Part shown: positions 1 to 8,487 of the stretch, one piece after another
Numbering within the stretch: position 1 is the stretch's first letter
How the letters are laid out: each line of letters begins with the position of its first letter
Source of the DNA: Actinomycetes bacterium
GTDB taxonomy: Bacteria; Actinomycetota; Actinomycetes; Actinomycetales; Dermatophilaceae
Direction of reading: 5' to 3'
Assembly: GCA_023420415.1 (NCBI GenBank)
Contig: JAEZWF010000012.1
Coordinates: 124,001 to 188,000 of the forward strand
DNA: 64,000 bases
The notes under the pieces: model-generated
The model's input: only the letters and a program-made list of their open reading frames with translations
What the model was told of the DNA's origin: nothing
Databases searched by the model: none
Position numbers and translations under genes: made by a program

Positions 1-459
1 ATCGCGGCGCAGTATGCCGACTACACCAACTTCGGGGCGGGCGTCGCCGAGGACTTCGCGGCCAAGAGCGAGGTGTTGAAGGCGCGGTGCGCGGACGTGG
101 GGCGCGACTTCGAGGAGATCACGCGCTCGACCAACCTCGACATCTTCATCGGCGCCACCGAGCGCGACGTCGCGGACCGGGTCGCCTGGCTCGAGGACCA
201 CATGCGACGGGTCGGGGTGCCGGAGGATGTCCTGGCTGACCGCATCGAGGGCATCCGGCGCAGCCCCGGCACGGGCACTGCGGAGCAGATCGTGGAGCGA
301 CTGCGTGAGCTGGAGGGGTTGGGGATGAAGTACCTCATCACCTACTTCTACGAGGCGGCGTACGACACCACGGGGATCGCGATGTTCGAGCGCGACGTCA
401 TGCCGGAGCTGGCCGACCGCGAGGAGCACGGCCACCTGTGGCACCTGGGTCGCCGCTGA
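1..459 (+). CDS. LLM-class (F420-dependent-type) oxidoreductase, C-terminal part
   Basis: The reading frame is open from base 1 to the TGA at 457-459, so the 5' part lies outside the window and only the last 152 residues are visible. The visible part is an alpha/beta barrel end with GTAEQIVERLRELEGLGMKY, the usual late segment of luciferase-like monooxygenases. There a TGT/GTPEQV-type motif precedes a helix and the final barrel strand. These enzymes use F420H2 or FMNH2 on small-molecule substrates; the substrate cannot be read from this fragment. Translation stops inside an 8-bp tandem repeat and is followed by a strong hairpin, so this is the last gene of its transcript. The family call is fairly safe; the choice of cofactor is inferred from actinobacterial relatives. 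Confidence 0.75.
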   Translation: MAAQYADYTNFGAGVAEDFAAKSEVLKARCADVGRDFEEITRSTNLDIFIGATERDVADRVAWLEDHMRRVGVPEDVLADRIEGIRRSPGTGTAEQIVERLRELEGLGMKYLITYFYEAAYDTTGIAMFERDVMPELADREEHGHLWHLGRR

Positions 460-496
460 GCCACTGAGCCACTGAGCCACTGAGCCACTGAGCCAC
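457..496. repeat. Five perfect tandem copies of TGAGCCAC
   Basis: The octamer TGAGCCAC is repeated head to tail five times without a mismatch. The first copy supplies the stop codon (TGA at 457-459) of the upstream gene, and the remaining copies lie in the 3' non-coding gap. A slippage-type microsatellite is the simplest explanation. Confidence 0.9.
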
Positions 497-518
497 GTCG
501 GCCGCGCGAGCAGACGGA

Positions 519-551
519 CGAGGGCGGCAGGGAAAGTCCCTGCCGCCCTCG
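519..551. terminator. Bidirectional hairpin terminator between convergent genes
   Basis: Positions 519-533 (CGAGGGCGGCAGGGA) and 537-551 are perfect 15-bp reverse complements around a 3-nt AAG loop. The hairpin lies between the end of the LLM oxidoreductase (459) and the end of the minus-strand FG-GAP gene (571), so it can serve both transcripts. No clear U-tract follows, as is usual in high-GC actinomycetes. Confidence 0.85.
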
Positions 552-570
552 CGTCGTGCTGTTGCCGAGC

Positions 571-2721
571 TCAGCCCGTGATCTGGAAGCTGCCCCAGCC
601 TGCGCCCGCGTCGTAGACGTTGCTGGCGGCGAACCGTCCGTCACCGAGGTTCTCGTAGTAGGCCATCGAGCCGTCGTTCCACCGGCCGAACAGGCCGCTG
701 GTCGTCCCGAGGAACTCGGGGGCTGCGAAGGCGTTGAGGTTGTTCCAGCCGGCGCCGATCAGGGTGCGGCCGGTGATGCCGCCCTTGCCGGTGCCGGGGT
801 AGGCGTAGAGGCGGCCGGTGGAGCGCTCGCGACCGACGAAGTCGGCCTTGCCGTCGTAGTTGAAGTCGCCGAAGCCGATGATGGCGCTGAAACCGCTCCA
901 GCCCGAGGTCACGAGGCTGCGCGGCAGGAAGCCACCCTGCCCGTTTCCGGGGTAGAGCCACAGCCGGTAGGCGCTGTCGCGGCCGAGCAGGTCAGCCATG
1001 CCGTCACCGTTGAAGTCGCCGGGGGCGATGATGACGAAGCTCGACCAGCCACTGCCGATCTGCTTGCCGGCCTGGACCTTGCCGCCGCCGAGGCCGCGGT
1101 AGAGCCACAGGGTGCCGTCGGGCTTGCGGGCGAGGACGTCGGCCTTGTCGTCGCCGGTCATGTCGCCGGGTGCGACGACCTGGTTGAACATGTTCCAGCC
1201 GCCGCCCATCGAGACGCGCCGGTCGAGGAGGCCCGAGACGGACTGGTAGGCGTACAGGACGCCCGTCGAGCTCTTGCCGAGGATCTCGGGGTTGGCGTCG
1301 CCGACGTAGTCGGACGACCCCTTCGACTTGGGCGTCCGCACGTCGTAGCCGACGAAGCCGGCACCGTCGGCGACGGTCGCGCCGATGCTGGTCACGCGGT
1401 TCTCGGGCGTGCCGGGCGCGATCACGGTGAACTCGGTCGCGTTGGGGTCGCCTGCCACCGGGCTGAGCTTCACGTAGAAGACGCTGCCGTCGGGTGCGAT
1501 GCGGGGCTGCTCGAACCAGGTGCCGTCGCTGGCCGTGGCGACGGTGCTGATCGTCCCGCTGGTGGCTCGCACCAGGACCCGGGAGGTGGTGCCGTCACCG
1601 TCGGTGAACCAGATACGGCCGTCGGGTGCGACGTTCGGGTAGCCGGCGTTCTTGGTGCCGGTCACTGCCGCTGCGGTCCCGCCCGCCGCGGGGATCGTGT
1701 AGAGCCCCTGACCGGCCTCGCCGCCGGCCGCCACCAGGGTGGTCGAGTTCAGCCAGTCGGCCTGCAGGAGGTTGGTGCCACCGGCGACCGCGCGGTCGGT
1801 GGGTGCGCGGCCCGACCCGGGCGTGGGGAGGGTGAGCACGTGCAGGCGCGGGTTGACCACACCGTCGACGGTGATGTCGTAGAGGGTGTAGACGAGGGAC
1901 TTCCCGTCCGGCGACCAGGCGGCCTCGAGCGGGATGGTCGTCCCGGCCGGTCGCCACGTCACGGCGCGCGTGGTGAGGCCGGAGGGGTCGACCACCCGCA
2001 GGTCCCAGCTGCCGTCGTCGGCCTGCGTGGTCACCGCCGCGTTGCGGCCATCGGGTGAGAATGCCGGGTCGTAACCGCTGCCCCCGACCGGCATGGCCGC
2101 GGTCCACGTGTCCTGGGCCATGAGGAGGTCGTCGTCGCCGAAGCCGCCGAACAGTGCGTCGACCTCGCCCCAGCCGTTGTCGGTGCTCATCGTCCACGGC
2201 CCGAAGGAGCAGGTGATCCCGCCCGCGACGACCTGGTAGGTGTATGCGCCGCGCGGGTTGATGGTCTTGTCGCGGAAGCTGGTGGCGGTCGAGCCGAGGC
2301 TGGCGATCTGCTTCAGGGCACCGCCCTGGCGCTGGCGCTTCACGACGTACCCGGTGGCCCCGGGGATGCTGGTCCAGTGAACCCAGACCTGGTCGTTGGT
2401 GCTGGTGAGCTGGACGTTGAGCTCGGCGCAGGTGGCCGCGACCGAGGAGCCGGACCGCTGGGACTTCGACGGCTGCTGGTCGGCCTTCGAGGCGCCCGGC
2501 TTGGCGGTGGGGTCCGGGGCGGTGTCCGCGGGCGCGAGGCTCTTGGCCGTCCCCTTGGACTCGGCCAGGACCGAGTTGGCGAGGCGGGTCTTGATGGGAT
2601 TGTCCTTCGGCGTCGCGGCCGCGGGCGTGGCGGCGCTGGCCGGGCCGCTCACGAGTGCGGCGCAGACTGCCGTTGCGGCGGCGGCCGCGAGGCCGACGCG
2701 CCGTCGGGTGGTGGTGGGCAT
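571..2721 (-). CDS. Secreted Fn3 / TolB-like propeller / FG-GAP repeat protein
   Basis: This is a 716-residue protein. The ATG at 2721 is preceded by GGGGAG at good spacing and opens a Sec signal peptide (basic MPTTTRRR, a hydrophobic core, then an Ala-Xaa-Ala site near residue 30). A low-complexity linker leads to a fibronectin-III-like domain (roughly residues 95-165, ending in YTYQVVAGG). Next come TolB/WD40-like blades with FSPDGR and WSPDGK signatures (about 200-440). The C-terminal 230 residues contain FG-GAP/VCBS-like units of the type GDFNGDGMADLLGR followed by WLYPGNGQGGF. The same C-terminal module closes two other secreted proteins in this window (amidase 40343-42493 and SpoIID protein 42679-44754). 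A wall-associated or extracellular binding role is likely, but no catalytic motif is visible. The longer upstream frame is rejected because the signal peptide starts at 2721. Confidence 0.8.
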   Translation of the reverse strand: MPTTTRRRVGLAAAAATAVCAALVSGPASAATPAAATPKDNPIKTRLANSVLAESKGTAKSLAPADTAPDPTAKPGASKADQQPSKSQRSGSSVAATCAELNVQLTSTNDQVWVHWTSIPGATGYVVKRQRQGGALKQIASLGSTATSFRDKTINPRGAYTYQVVAGGITCSFGPWTMSTDNGWGEVDALFGGFGDDDLLMAQDTWTAAMPVGGSGYDPAFSPDGRNAAVTTQADDGSWDLRVVDPSGLTTRAVTWRPAGTTIPLEAAWSPDGKSLVYTLYDITVDGVVNPRLHVLTLPTPGSGRAPTDRAVAGGTNLLQADWLNSTTLVAAGGEAGQGLYTIPAAGGTAAAVTGTKNAGYPNVAPDGRIWFTDGDGTTSRVLVRATSGTISTVATASDGTWFEQPRIAPDGSVFYVKLSPVAGDPNATEFTVIAPGTPENRVTSIGATVADGAGFVGYDVRTPKSKGSSDYVGDANPEILGKSSTGVLYAYQSVSGLLDRRVSMGGGWNMFNQVVAPGDMTGDDKADVLARKPDGTLWLYRGLGGGKVQAGKQIGSGWSSFVIIAPGDFNGDGMADLLGRDSAYRLWLYPGNGQGGFLPRSLVTSGWSGFSAIIGFGDFNYDGKADFVGRERSTGRLYAYPGTGKGGITGRTLIGAGWNNLNAFAAPEFLGTTSGLFGRWNDGSMAYYENLGDGRFAASNVYDAGAGWGSFQITG

Positions 2722-2889
2722 GCGTGGTCTCCCCAGGAGGTGGCGATGGATGGGTGATGTGTACCACCGCGACGCCACGGGTGGGGAGGATTCGCCGCGT
2801 TTGGTACCGATTCCCGGCGCGTCGCCCCGCGGCACGCCCGCCTCGGGTGAGGTGGGCCACGCGTGGCGGCCACGCGGCATACCTGCGAG

Positions 2890-2895
2890 TAACCT
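2890..2895 (+). promoter_or_regulatory. -10 box TAACCT for a leaderless acyl-CoA dehydrogenase mRNA
   Basis: TAACCT ends 8 nt before the GTG at 2904 and no Shine-Dalgarno sequence lies between them. This places transcription initiation on or beside the start codon. The gap also carries GCCACGCGGCATAC at 2869-2882, a word repeated elsewhere in the window. Confidence 0.55.
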
Positions 2896-2903
2896 GACAC
2901 CTC

Positions 2904-4067
2904 GTGAGTGGCAACCCTGACTTCCCCCTGTTCCAGGTCTCCGAGGACCACGAGGCGCTGCGTGAGGCGGTGCGCGCGGTCGCGCAGGACAAGATCGCGC
3001 CGTATGCCGCGGCCGTCGACGAGGAGGCGCGCTACCCGCGGGAGGCGCACGACGCCCTCGTGGCGAGCGACTTCTTCGCGCCGCACATCGCCGAGGAGTA
3101 CGGCGGCGTCGGCGCGGACGCACTCGCGACGTGCATCGTCATCGAGGAGGTCGCCCGTGCCGACGCCTCGGCGTCGCTGATCCCGGCCGTCAACAAGCTC
3201 GGGACGATGCCGCTCATCCTCGCCGCGAACGACGACGTCAAGAAGCGCTACCTCACGCCGGTCGCCGCAGGGGAGTCGACGTTCTCCTACGGCCTGTCCG
3301 AGCGCGAGGCGGGCTCCGACACCGCGGCCATGAAGACCCGCGCGAAGCAGGACGGCGACGGCTGGGTCCTGAGCGGCCAGAAGTCGTGGATCACGAACGC
3401 CGGTGTCTCCGACTACTACACGGTGCTCGCGGTGACCGACCCCGAGGGCAAGCGCGGCAACAACGTCACCGCGTTCGTCGTCGAGAAGTCCGATGCGGGC
3501 TTCACCTTCGGCGAGAAGGAGCGCAAGCTCGGCATCAAGGGCAGCCCCACCCGCGAGCTGCACTTCGACAACACCCCGATCCCCGGCGACCGCGTCGTCG
3601 GCGAGGTCGGTGCCGGGCTCAAGATCGCGCTCGCGACCCTGGACCACACGCGCGTCACGATCGGCGCGCAGGCCGTCGGCATCGCCCAGGGCGCGCTCGA
3701 CCACGCCGTCGCCTACGTCAAGGAGCGCAAGCAGTTCGGCAAGCACATTGCCGAGTTCCAGGGCGTGCAGTTCATGCTCGCGGACATGGCGATGAAGCTC
3801 GAGGCCGCGCGCCAGATGGTGTATGCCGCGGCTGCCAAGTCCGAGCGCGGCGACGCCGACCTGCCGTTCTTCGGCGCCGCCGCGAAGTGCTACGCCAGCG
3901 ACGTCGCGATGGAGATCACGACCGACGCGGTGCAGCTGCTCGGTGGTGCGGGCTACGTGCGCGACTTCCCGCTGGAGCGGATGATGCGCGATGCCAAGAT
4001 CACCCAGATCTACGAGGGCACCAACCAGATCCAGCGCCTCGTCATGGCACGCCAGCTGCTCAAGTAG
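2904..4067 (+). CDS. Acyl-CoA dehydrogenase
   Basis: This is a 387-residue flavoenzyme of normal family length. The N-terminal helical domain (about 1-120) is followed by the middle-domain signature YGLSEREAGSD (near 130) and the WITNAG segment, which contacts FAD. The C-terminal helical domain contains the RKQFGKHIAEFQ signature, the QLLGGAGY motif and the terminal QIYEGTNQIQRLVMAR. The catalytic base is expected at the Glu of YEGT. It oxidises an acyl-CoA thioester to the 2-enoyl-CoA and passes electrons to ETF. Chain-length preference cannot be read here. It is monocistronic: the next gene converges on it with a 3-nt gap. The start is GTG, apparently leaderless. Confidence 0.93.
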   Translation: MSGNPDFPLFQVSEDHEALREAVRAVAQDKIAPYAAAVDEEARYPREAHDALVASDFFAPHIAEEYGGVGADALATCIVIEEVARADASASLIPAVNKLGTMPLILAANDDVKKRYLTPVAAGESTFSYGLSEREAGSDTAAMKTRAKQDGDGWVLSGQKSWITNAGVSDYYTVLAVTDPEGKRGNNVTAFVVEKSDAGFTFGEKERKLGIKGSPTRELHFDNTPIPGDRVVGEVGAGLKIALATLDHTRVTIGAQAVGIAQGALDHAVAYVKERKQFGKHIAEFQGVQFMLADMAMKLEAARQMVYAAAAKSERGDADLPFFGAAAKCYASDVAMEITTDAVQLLGGAGYVRDFPLERMMRDAKITQIYEGTNQIQRLVMARQLLK

Positions 4068-4070
4068 GCA

Positions 4071-5327
4071 TCACCCCTCGAGCAGCTGCTGGCCGAGGTA
4101 GCCACCCTCGGGACACCCGGGCGGCACCGCGAACGTCGCCGACCCGATGTGGGTGATCCACGTGTTGAGGGCGTCCTTCTCGGCCAGCCGGCGTTGCACC
4201 GGGACGAACGCCGTGGCGGCGTCGGCCTGGTATGCCGCGAAGATCAGTCCGGAGTTCGGGCTGCCGTCGCGGGCCGGCGGGTCGTCGTAGGAGTAGCCGC
4301 GCCGGAGCATCACCTCAGCGGGGTTCTGCGCCTTGGCGACGACGGCGTGGGCAGAGGGGTCGACGACCGGAAGTCCTTGTGCATCAAGGCGTTTCAGGTC
4401 GGGCTCGTCGAACTCCGAACCGCCGCTGGTCGGGGCGCCATCGGACATGCGGCGTGCGAGGGCGAACTCGCGAGCCGGCCGGCCCAGGTCGTCCCACGCC
4501 TCGAGGTCCATCGCGATCCGCCGCAGCACGAGCATGCTGCCGCCGACGAGCCAGTCGGGGCTGCGCGACCACACCGCGGTGTCGAGCTCGGCGGCACCGC
4601 GCGGGTTGATGGTCCCGTCGCGCTGGCCGAACAGGTTGCGCGGCGTCGCGGCGTCGGGCTCGGTGCCCTTGGCCCGGGTGAAGCCGCGCTGGCTCCAGCG
4701 CACCGTGGCGAACTCGCGGGAGTCCCGCACCAGCCACCGGCTGGCGAACGCGAGCGACTGCGGTTCGTCGCTGCACACCTGCAGCAGCAGGTCACCGCCG
4801 GACCACTCAGGGCGCAGCCGGTCCGTGGCGAACGCCGGCAGGGCGCGGATGACGTCCGGGCACTGGTCGCCGCGATCGATCGCGTCGAACAGTCCCGGGC
4901 CGAACCCGACCGTCACCGTGAGCCGGGCCGGGAGGGCGGCGATCTCGCGGTCCTCGGACGCCAGCGGCACCCGCCCGCTCATGAGGCGGGCGGCGTCGCT
5001 GGTGAGCAGCTGCAGCCACCGTCGCACCGGCTCGACGCCCTGGCCCTTGCGCAGGTCGAGGGCGATGAAGGCGGCGTGCGCCTGCGCCGGGGTGGCGATC
5101 CCGGGCTGGTGGGTGCCGTGGAACGTCACCGTCTGCGCGCCGAAGGACGCCGCTGCAAGGCTCCCGCCCGCGGAGTCGCCCACGCCGAGCCCGTCCCGCA
5201 CCGCGAGCCATCCGGCGGCGCCGAGGGACGCGGCGCCGACCGCCCCGGCCGCCCCGCCCAGGAGGACGGAGCGGCGGGACGGTGCAGGGCCCGAGGGCTT
5301 GGCGGACTGGTCGGACCGGCCCGTCAC
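4071..5327 (-). CDS. Tat-exported Dyp-type heme peroxidase
   Basis: This is a 418-residue protein with a twin-arginine signal peptide (SRRSVLLGGAAGAVGAASLG, residues about 17-36). The Dyp hallmark FGQRDGTINP (the GXXDG motif, with the distal Asp) lies mid-protein. A downstream VDPSAHAVVAKAQNP segment supplies the proximal heme His. Exported actinobacterial Dyp enzymes of the EfeB type oxidise dyes or porphyrins, and some take part in heme or iron handling. The GTG start at 5325-5327 overlaps the TGA of the upstream PCuAC gene (GTGA). The two are therefore translationally coupled, and the peroxidase is co-made with a copper chaperone rather than with EfeU/EfeO iron partners. Physiological substrate unknown. 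Confidence 0.9.
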   Translation of the reverse strand: MTGRSDQSAKPSGPAPSRRSVLLGGAAGAVGAASLGAAGWLAVRDGLGVGDSAGGSLAAASFGAQTVTFHGTHQPGIATPAQAHAAFIALDLRKGQGVEPVRRWLQLLTSDAARLMSGRVPLASEDREIAALPARLTVTVGFGPGLFDAIDRGDQCPDVIRALPAFATDRLRPEWSGGDLLLQVCSDEPQSLAFASRWLVRDSREFATVRWSQRGFTRAKGTEPDAATPRNLFGQRDGTINPRGAAELDTAVWSRSPDWLVGGSMLVLRRIAMDLEAWDDLGRPAREFALARRMSDGAPTSGGSEFDEPDLKRLDAQGLPVVDPSAHAVVAKAQNPAEVMLRRGYSYDDPPARDGSPNSGLIFAAYQADAATAFVPVQRRLAEKDALNTWITHIGSATFAVPPGCPEGGYLGQQLLEG

Positions 5328-5920
5328 GGTGCTTCCGTCATGTACTTCTCCTCGCCGGCCGAGGTCTCCTTGGCCAGCGCGGTGAAGCTGATGACGGTCT
5401 TGTTGTCGAGGGTGAGGTCGACGCCCACCTCCTGACCGGGCTTCACGGGCTTGGTCAGGTCCAGCACCATGATGTGGTCGCCGCCGGGCTTGAGCTCGTG
5501 GGTGGCCTTCGCGGGCAGCACGAAGCCGCCCTTCTTGGGGCGCATGACCATCTGACCGTCGACCATGGCCATCTCGTGCAGCTCGCTGCGGCCGGAGGCG
5601 CTGGTCTTGGCCGACACGATCGTCATCGGCTTGTCCGTGGTGTTGCGGAGCGTGGCGTAGACGGCGGTCATGCCCTTGTCGGCCGTCTTGGCCCAGGCGT
5701 CGCTGACGGTGATGAGCTCGGTCGTGGCGCCGGTGGCTCCGACCGTGGAGGTGCCGGACGACCCCGACGGGGTCGCTGCTCCGGCGGAGTCGTCGGTGCC
5801 GCAGCCGGCCAGGGCGAGGCTGCCGGCCAGGACGATGACGGGCACGGTCCGCAGGGTGCGGGTGCGCAGGTCGGTGGAGCGGGTGCTGGTGGATCGGGTG
5901 CTGGTGAGTCGGGTGGACAT
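5324..5920 (-). CDS. PCuAC-type periplasmic copper chaperone lipoprotein
   Basis: This is a 198-residue lipoprotein: the signal peptide ends in a LAGSLALAGC lipobox (Cys near residue 41). The mature domain has the copper-binding H(M)X10MX21HXM arrangement: HEMAMVDGQM, then about 20 residues, then HIM in GGDHIMVLDL. PCuAC proteins bind Cu(I) and deliver it to cytochrome oxidase or other extracytoplasmic cuproenzymes. The ATG at 5920 has a clear CAGGAGAG ribosome site. The n-region of the signal peptide is an odd run of Ser-Thr-Arg repeats encoded by a short tandem DNA repeat. Its stop overlaps the start of the Dyp peroxidase gene, forming a two-gene operon. A membrane protein gene lies just upstream on the same strand. 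Confidence 0.9.
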   Translation of the reverse strand: MSTRLTSTRSTSTRSTDLRTRTLRTVPVIVLAGSLALAGCGTDDSAGAATPSGSSGTSTVGATGATTELITVSDAWAKTADKGMTAVYATLRNTTDKPMTIVSAKTSASGRSELHEMAMVDGQMVMRPKKGGFVLPAKATHELKPGGDHIMVLDLTKPVKPGQEVGVDLTLDNKTVISFTALAKETSAGEEKYMTEAP

Positions 5921-6114
5921 GGTGGTGCTCTCCTGAACGATGTGGGTGCGCACGGTGCGCACGGGGTGACCTCGGCGGAGGTCGGGGCGATGGCGCCGCA
6001 CGGCGCGATGGCGCCGGGCGGCCCGGTGCGAACGACCTGACACCTGGATGTGCGGACCGTCGACGCGACGACGGGACCGCGGACGCGCAGGTCGCGGGCG
6101 AGATGAGAAGCGGT
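5921..6114. promoter_or_regulatory. Leader of the PCuAC-Dyp operon with inverted and direct repeats
   Basis: This 194-bp gap lies upstream of the PCuAC gene. It contains a perfect inverted repeat GACCTC-GGCG-GAGGTC at 5968-5983, two tandem copies of GGTGCGCAC near 5945-5962, and two copies of GCGATGGCGCCG-like sequence near 5988-6017. Any of these could be an operator. None matches a CsoR-type copper box that I recognise. Confidence 0.35.
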
Positions 6115-6798
6115 TCAGGCCAGCACAGGTGGGCCGCGGCGGGCCGGGGTCGCGGTCTGCCACACGGAGCGGACGGGCGCCGCGGCAGGGCGGGCGCCAC
6201 GCGGCATACCGGGGCCGGCCGGGTGACCGGCGAGGGAGCCGGCGGGCGGGACCAGGCGCCGCAGGAAGCCGGCGACCCGGACACCCGCCCAGCAGGCGAA
6301 GGCGACCAGCGACCGGAGCGAGGTCTCGGTGCGGGCGAGCAGCACCGCGAGCAGGGCCGCGGCGACGAGGTGGGCCAGGGCCATCTCCGGCCCCGGCAGA
6401 AGGGAGCTCGAGTGGCCTCCGGTGTGCGTGAACCCACTGGCGTCGACGAGGGCCGCGCCCGCCCCTGTGCCGTGCGAGCCGTGCCCGCTCGGGACCTGGC
6501 TGGTCGTCCGGGCCGTCGTCGCGGCCGGACCCGTGCCGAGGAGGGTGAGGCCCAGGTGGACCGCCAGCTGTGCCGCGAGCAGCGTCGGCGTGGTGCGGGT
6601 CAGGCTGAACGCCCGGGTCGTGGTCGGCAGCAGCAGGACCGCCACCACGACGAGGACGACCGCCGTCACCCACCAGCTCGGCCGGTGGCCGCCGGCCAGC
6701 AGGTGCCCGCTCGCGGCCGTGCTCACGGCGAGCGCGGCGAGCGCCACGGCGCGCGCAACCCCGGCGGCGCGAGCCGAGGCGGCGGGGGCGGGGTGCAC
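6115..6798 (-). CDS. Uncharacterised small membrane protein
   Basis: This is a 227-residue protein with about four hydrophobic segments (near residues 10-30, 38-55, 70-90 and 125-145) and a basic, proline-rich C-terminus. A central loop, GHGSHGTGAG, is rich in Gly, Ser and His. I do not recognise the family. The GTG at 6798 lies 8 nt after TAACCT (6807-6812, minus strand) with no ribosome site, so the mRNA is probably leaderless. It precedes the PCuAC-Dyp pair on the same strand, which could mean a shared role in metal handling, but the 194-bp gap and separate promoter signals weaken that. Confidence 0.6.
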   Translation of the reverse strand: MHPAPAASARAAGVARAVALAALAVSTAASGHLLAGGHRPSWWVTAVVLVVVAVLLLPTTTRAFSLTRTTPTLLAAQLAVHLGLTLLGTGPAATTARTTSQVPSGHGSHGTGAGAALVDASGFTHTGGHSSSLLPGPEMALAHLVAAALLAVLLARTETSLRSLVAFACWAGVRVAGFLRRLVPPAGSLAGHPAGPGMPRGARPAAAPVRSVWQTATPARRGPPVLA

Positions 6799-6945
6799 GG
6801 GGCTAGAGGTTACCGGCGGTCAGGACCGGCGGGCCGGTCGGGTATGCCGGGTGGTCGCGTCAGCGTCCCGCGGGAACCTCGGGATCCACTCGCGCCAGCC
6901 GCCCGAGCGGAGGGCGCGTTCGCACCTGACGCGACAGTGCTCGGG

Positions 6946-8292
6946 TCAGCCGCCGGAGGGTTTGCCGTCGGTGCCGGCCGGCGGCGCCTCGAGCGGCTGG
7001 TCCTCGCGCAGCATCGTGAACAGTGCCCTGGCCCGCTCGGTGTCCCACTTCACCGACGAGCCGGCATTGGTCTGGTAGTTCTCGGTCGAGATCGGCACCA
7101 CGAGGCTGAGCCCCTGGTCGTTCGAGACCGACCGCATGGCCAGCAGCACCCGGCTGGCGTCGCGCATCGAGGTGTCCTCGCCGACGACGACGCCGCTCGC
7201 GGCGGCGTGCGTGAAGCCCCACCACCGGGTCGGCACCAGGACGGTGGTCGGGGTGGCCGCCTTCTTCATGATCGCGGCGAGGAACTGCCGCTGGCGTTCC
7301 GCGCGCCCGATGTCACCGCGCGGGTCGGAGTAGCGGGCGCGCACGAAGCCGAGGGCGTTCGGGCCGTCGAGGTTCTGGCACCCCTTCTTGAGGTTGATGT
7401 GCGCCTTCTTGTCGTTCATGTCGAACGGCACGCAGATGGTGACGCCGTCGAGGCTGTCGACGACCGAGGCGAACCCGGCAAACCCGATCTCGACGTACCC
7501 GTCGATCCGCAGGTCCGTCACCTGCTCGACCGTCTGCACCAGCAGCTTCGGGCCGCCGAGGGAGAATGCCGCGTTGATCTTGTTGCTCCCGTGGCCGGGG
7601 ATGGGCACGTAGGAGTCGCGGGGGATGGAGATCAGGGCGGGTTTGCCCCCACCGCTGGGCACGTGCACGAGGATGATCGAGTCGGTGCGCCGACCCGCGG
7701 CCTTGCCGGTCGCGAGCTCCTTGCGTTGGGCCGCGGTCAGCCCTTCGCGGCTGTCGGACCCCACGAGCAGGTAGGTGTAGCCCTTCGTCTCGGCCGGACG
7801 CTGCCCCTCGGGTGCGGTGTCGACCTTGGCGATGGAGTTCCAGGCGTGGAACGGGGTGAACACCGTGAACGCCAGCCACGCCACGACGAGCAGCACCAGC
7901 AGGCGCACGACGGGGAACCGGCGACGCCGTCGCGGACCGCGGGGCGCGTCCTCCCGCTCGTCCCAGTCGTCACCGGGTGGCGGCGGCGGTGGGGTGGCGC
8001 GTCGGCGCTCGGGCGCGGGCCGGGAACGCTGCACCGGCATGGCCCGGGTCGGGGTCCGCTGCTCGGCGCGGTCAGGAGCCGGGGCGGGGGCCGGGCGCCG
8101 CCCACCCGTGCCGCCAACCGCCTGCCGCCGGCGGCCGCGGACGTCGACGGTGTAGACGTCGTCGCCCGAGCCATCGAGCTCGTCGTCGCCCGCCGCGTCA
8201 TGGGCCGCGCTGTCGGCCGCGTCACGGCGCGAACCGACGCCTCCGGTGGGGATGGCGCGGGCGTCGTCGGGGCCGTGCGGTCGTGGTGCCAC
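6946..8292 (-). CDS. LCP (LytR-CpsA-Psr) family wall-polymer ligase
   Basis: This is a 448-residue type II membrane protein. A long Pro/Arg/Asp-rich cytoplasmic region (1 to about 145) is followed by one transmembrane helix (RLLVLLVVAWLAFTVF) and then the LCP domain. Conserved blocks are YLLVGSDSREG, RTDSIILVHV, LISIPRDSYV and FVRARYSDPRGDIGRAERQ, with the Arg/Asp residues that bind the pyrophosphate of a polyprenyl-linked glycan. LCP enzymes transfer teichoic-acid-like or other polymers from the lipid carrier to peptidoglycan. The gene is divergent from a second LCP gene at 8488, at the border of the large glycopolymer locus. The GTG at 8292 is my choice; the longer open frame upstream lacks support. 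There is no obvious ribosome site. Confidence 0.9.
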   Translation of the reverse strand: MAPRPHGPDDARAIPTGGVGSRRDAADSAAHDAAGDDELDGSGDDVYTVDVRGRRRQAVGGTGGRRPAPAPAPDRAEQRTPTRAMPVQRSRPAPERRRATPPPPPPGDDWDEREDAPRGPRRRRRFPVVRLLVLLVVAWLAFTVFTPFHAWNSIAKVDTAPEGQRPAETKGYTYLLVGSDSREGLTAAQRKELATGKAAGRRTDSIILVHVPSGGGKPALISIPRDSYVPIPGHGSNKINAAFSLGGPKLLVQTVEQVTDLRIDGYVEIGFAGFASVVDSLDGVTICVPFDMNDKKAHINLKKGCQNLDGPNALGFVRARYSDPRGDIGRAERQRQFLAAIMKKAATPTTVLVPTRWWGFTHAAASGVVVGEDTSMRDASRVLLAMRSVSNDQGLSLVVPISTENYQTNAGSSVKWDTERARALFTMLREDQPLEAPPAGTDGKPSGG

Positions 8293-8487
8293 CGGCCCAG
8301 TGTCCGGTGCCCGGGGGCTCGGTGGCAAAAACCCGGGAGCGCACCGGCGAGGCGCGCGCCCGGGCGAGCCCGCGGCATACCGGGCAAATGGGACGGAGCC
8401 GGGCGAGGGCGCCGGGCCGTCCCACGACACTCGGAGAATCACATGCGTCACACGAATCCCACTGGTGGTGCCCAATAATCGACCTCC
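8293..8487. promoter_or_regulatory. Divergent promoter region between two LCP genes
   Basis: This 195-bp region drives two divergent LCP genes. AATAAT at 8474-8479, 8 nt before the ATG at 8488, is a plausible -10 for the plus-strand gene. The region also holds one copy of the over-represented word GGCATAC (about 8373-8379). I see no clear -35 or ribosome site for either gene. Confidence 0.4.

Noticed and set aside
457..496. Tandem octamer as a CRISPR-like array
   Set aside because: The units are perfect and directly adjacent, with no spacers; it is a microsatellite.
556..2058. Long plus-strand open frame opposite the FG-GAP gene
   Set aside because: It is an antisense shadow rich in Val, Ala, Gly and Asp with no domain; high-GC DNA gives many such frames.
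2722..3123. N-terminal extension of the FG-GAP protein upstream of 2721
   Set aside because: The ATG at 2721 opens a clear signal peptide with a ribosome site; upstream codons are shadow sequence over the acyl-CoA dehydrogenase start.
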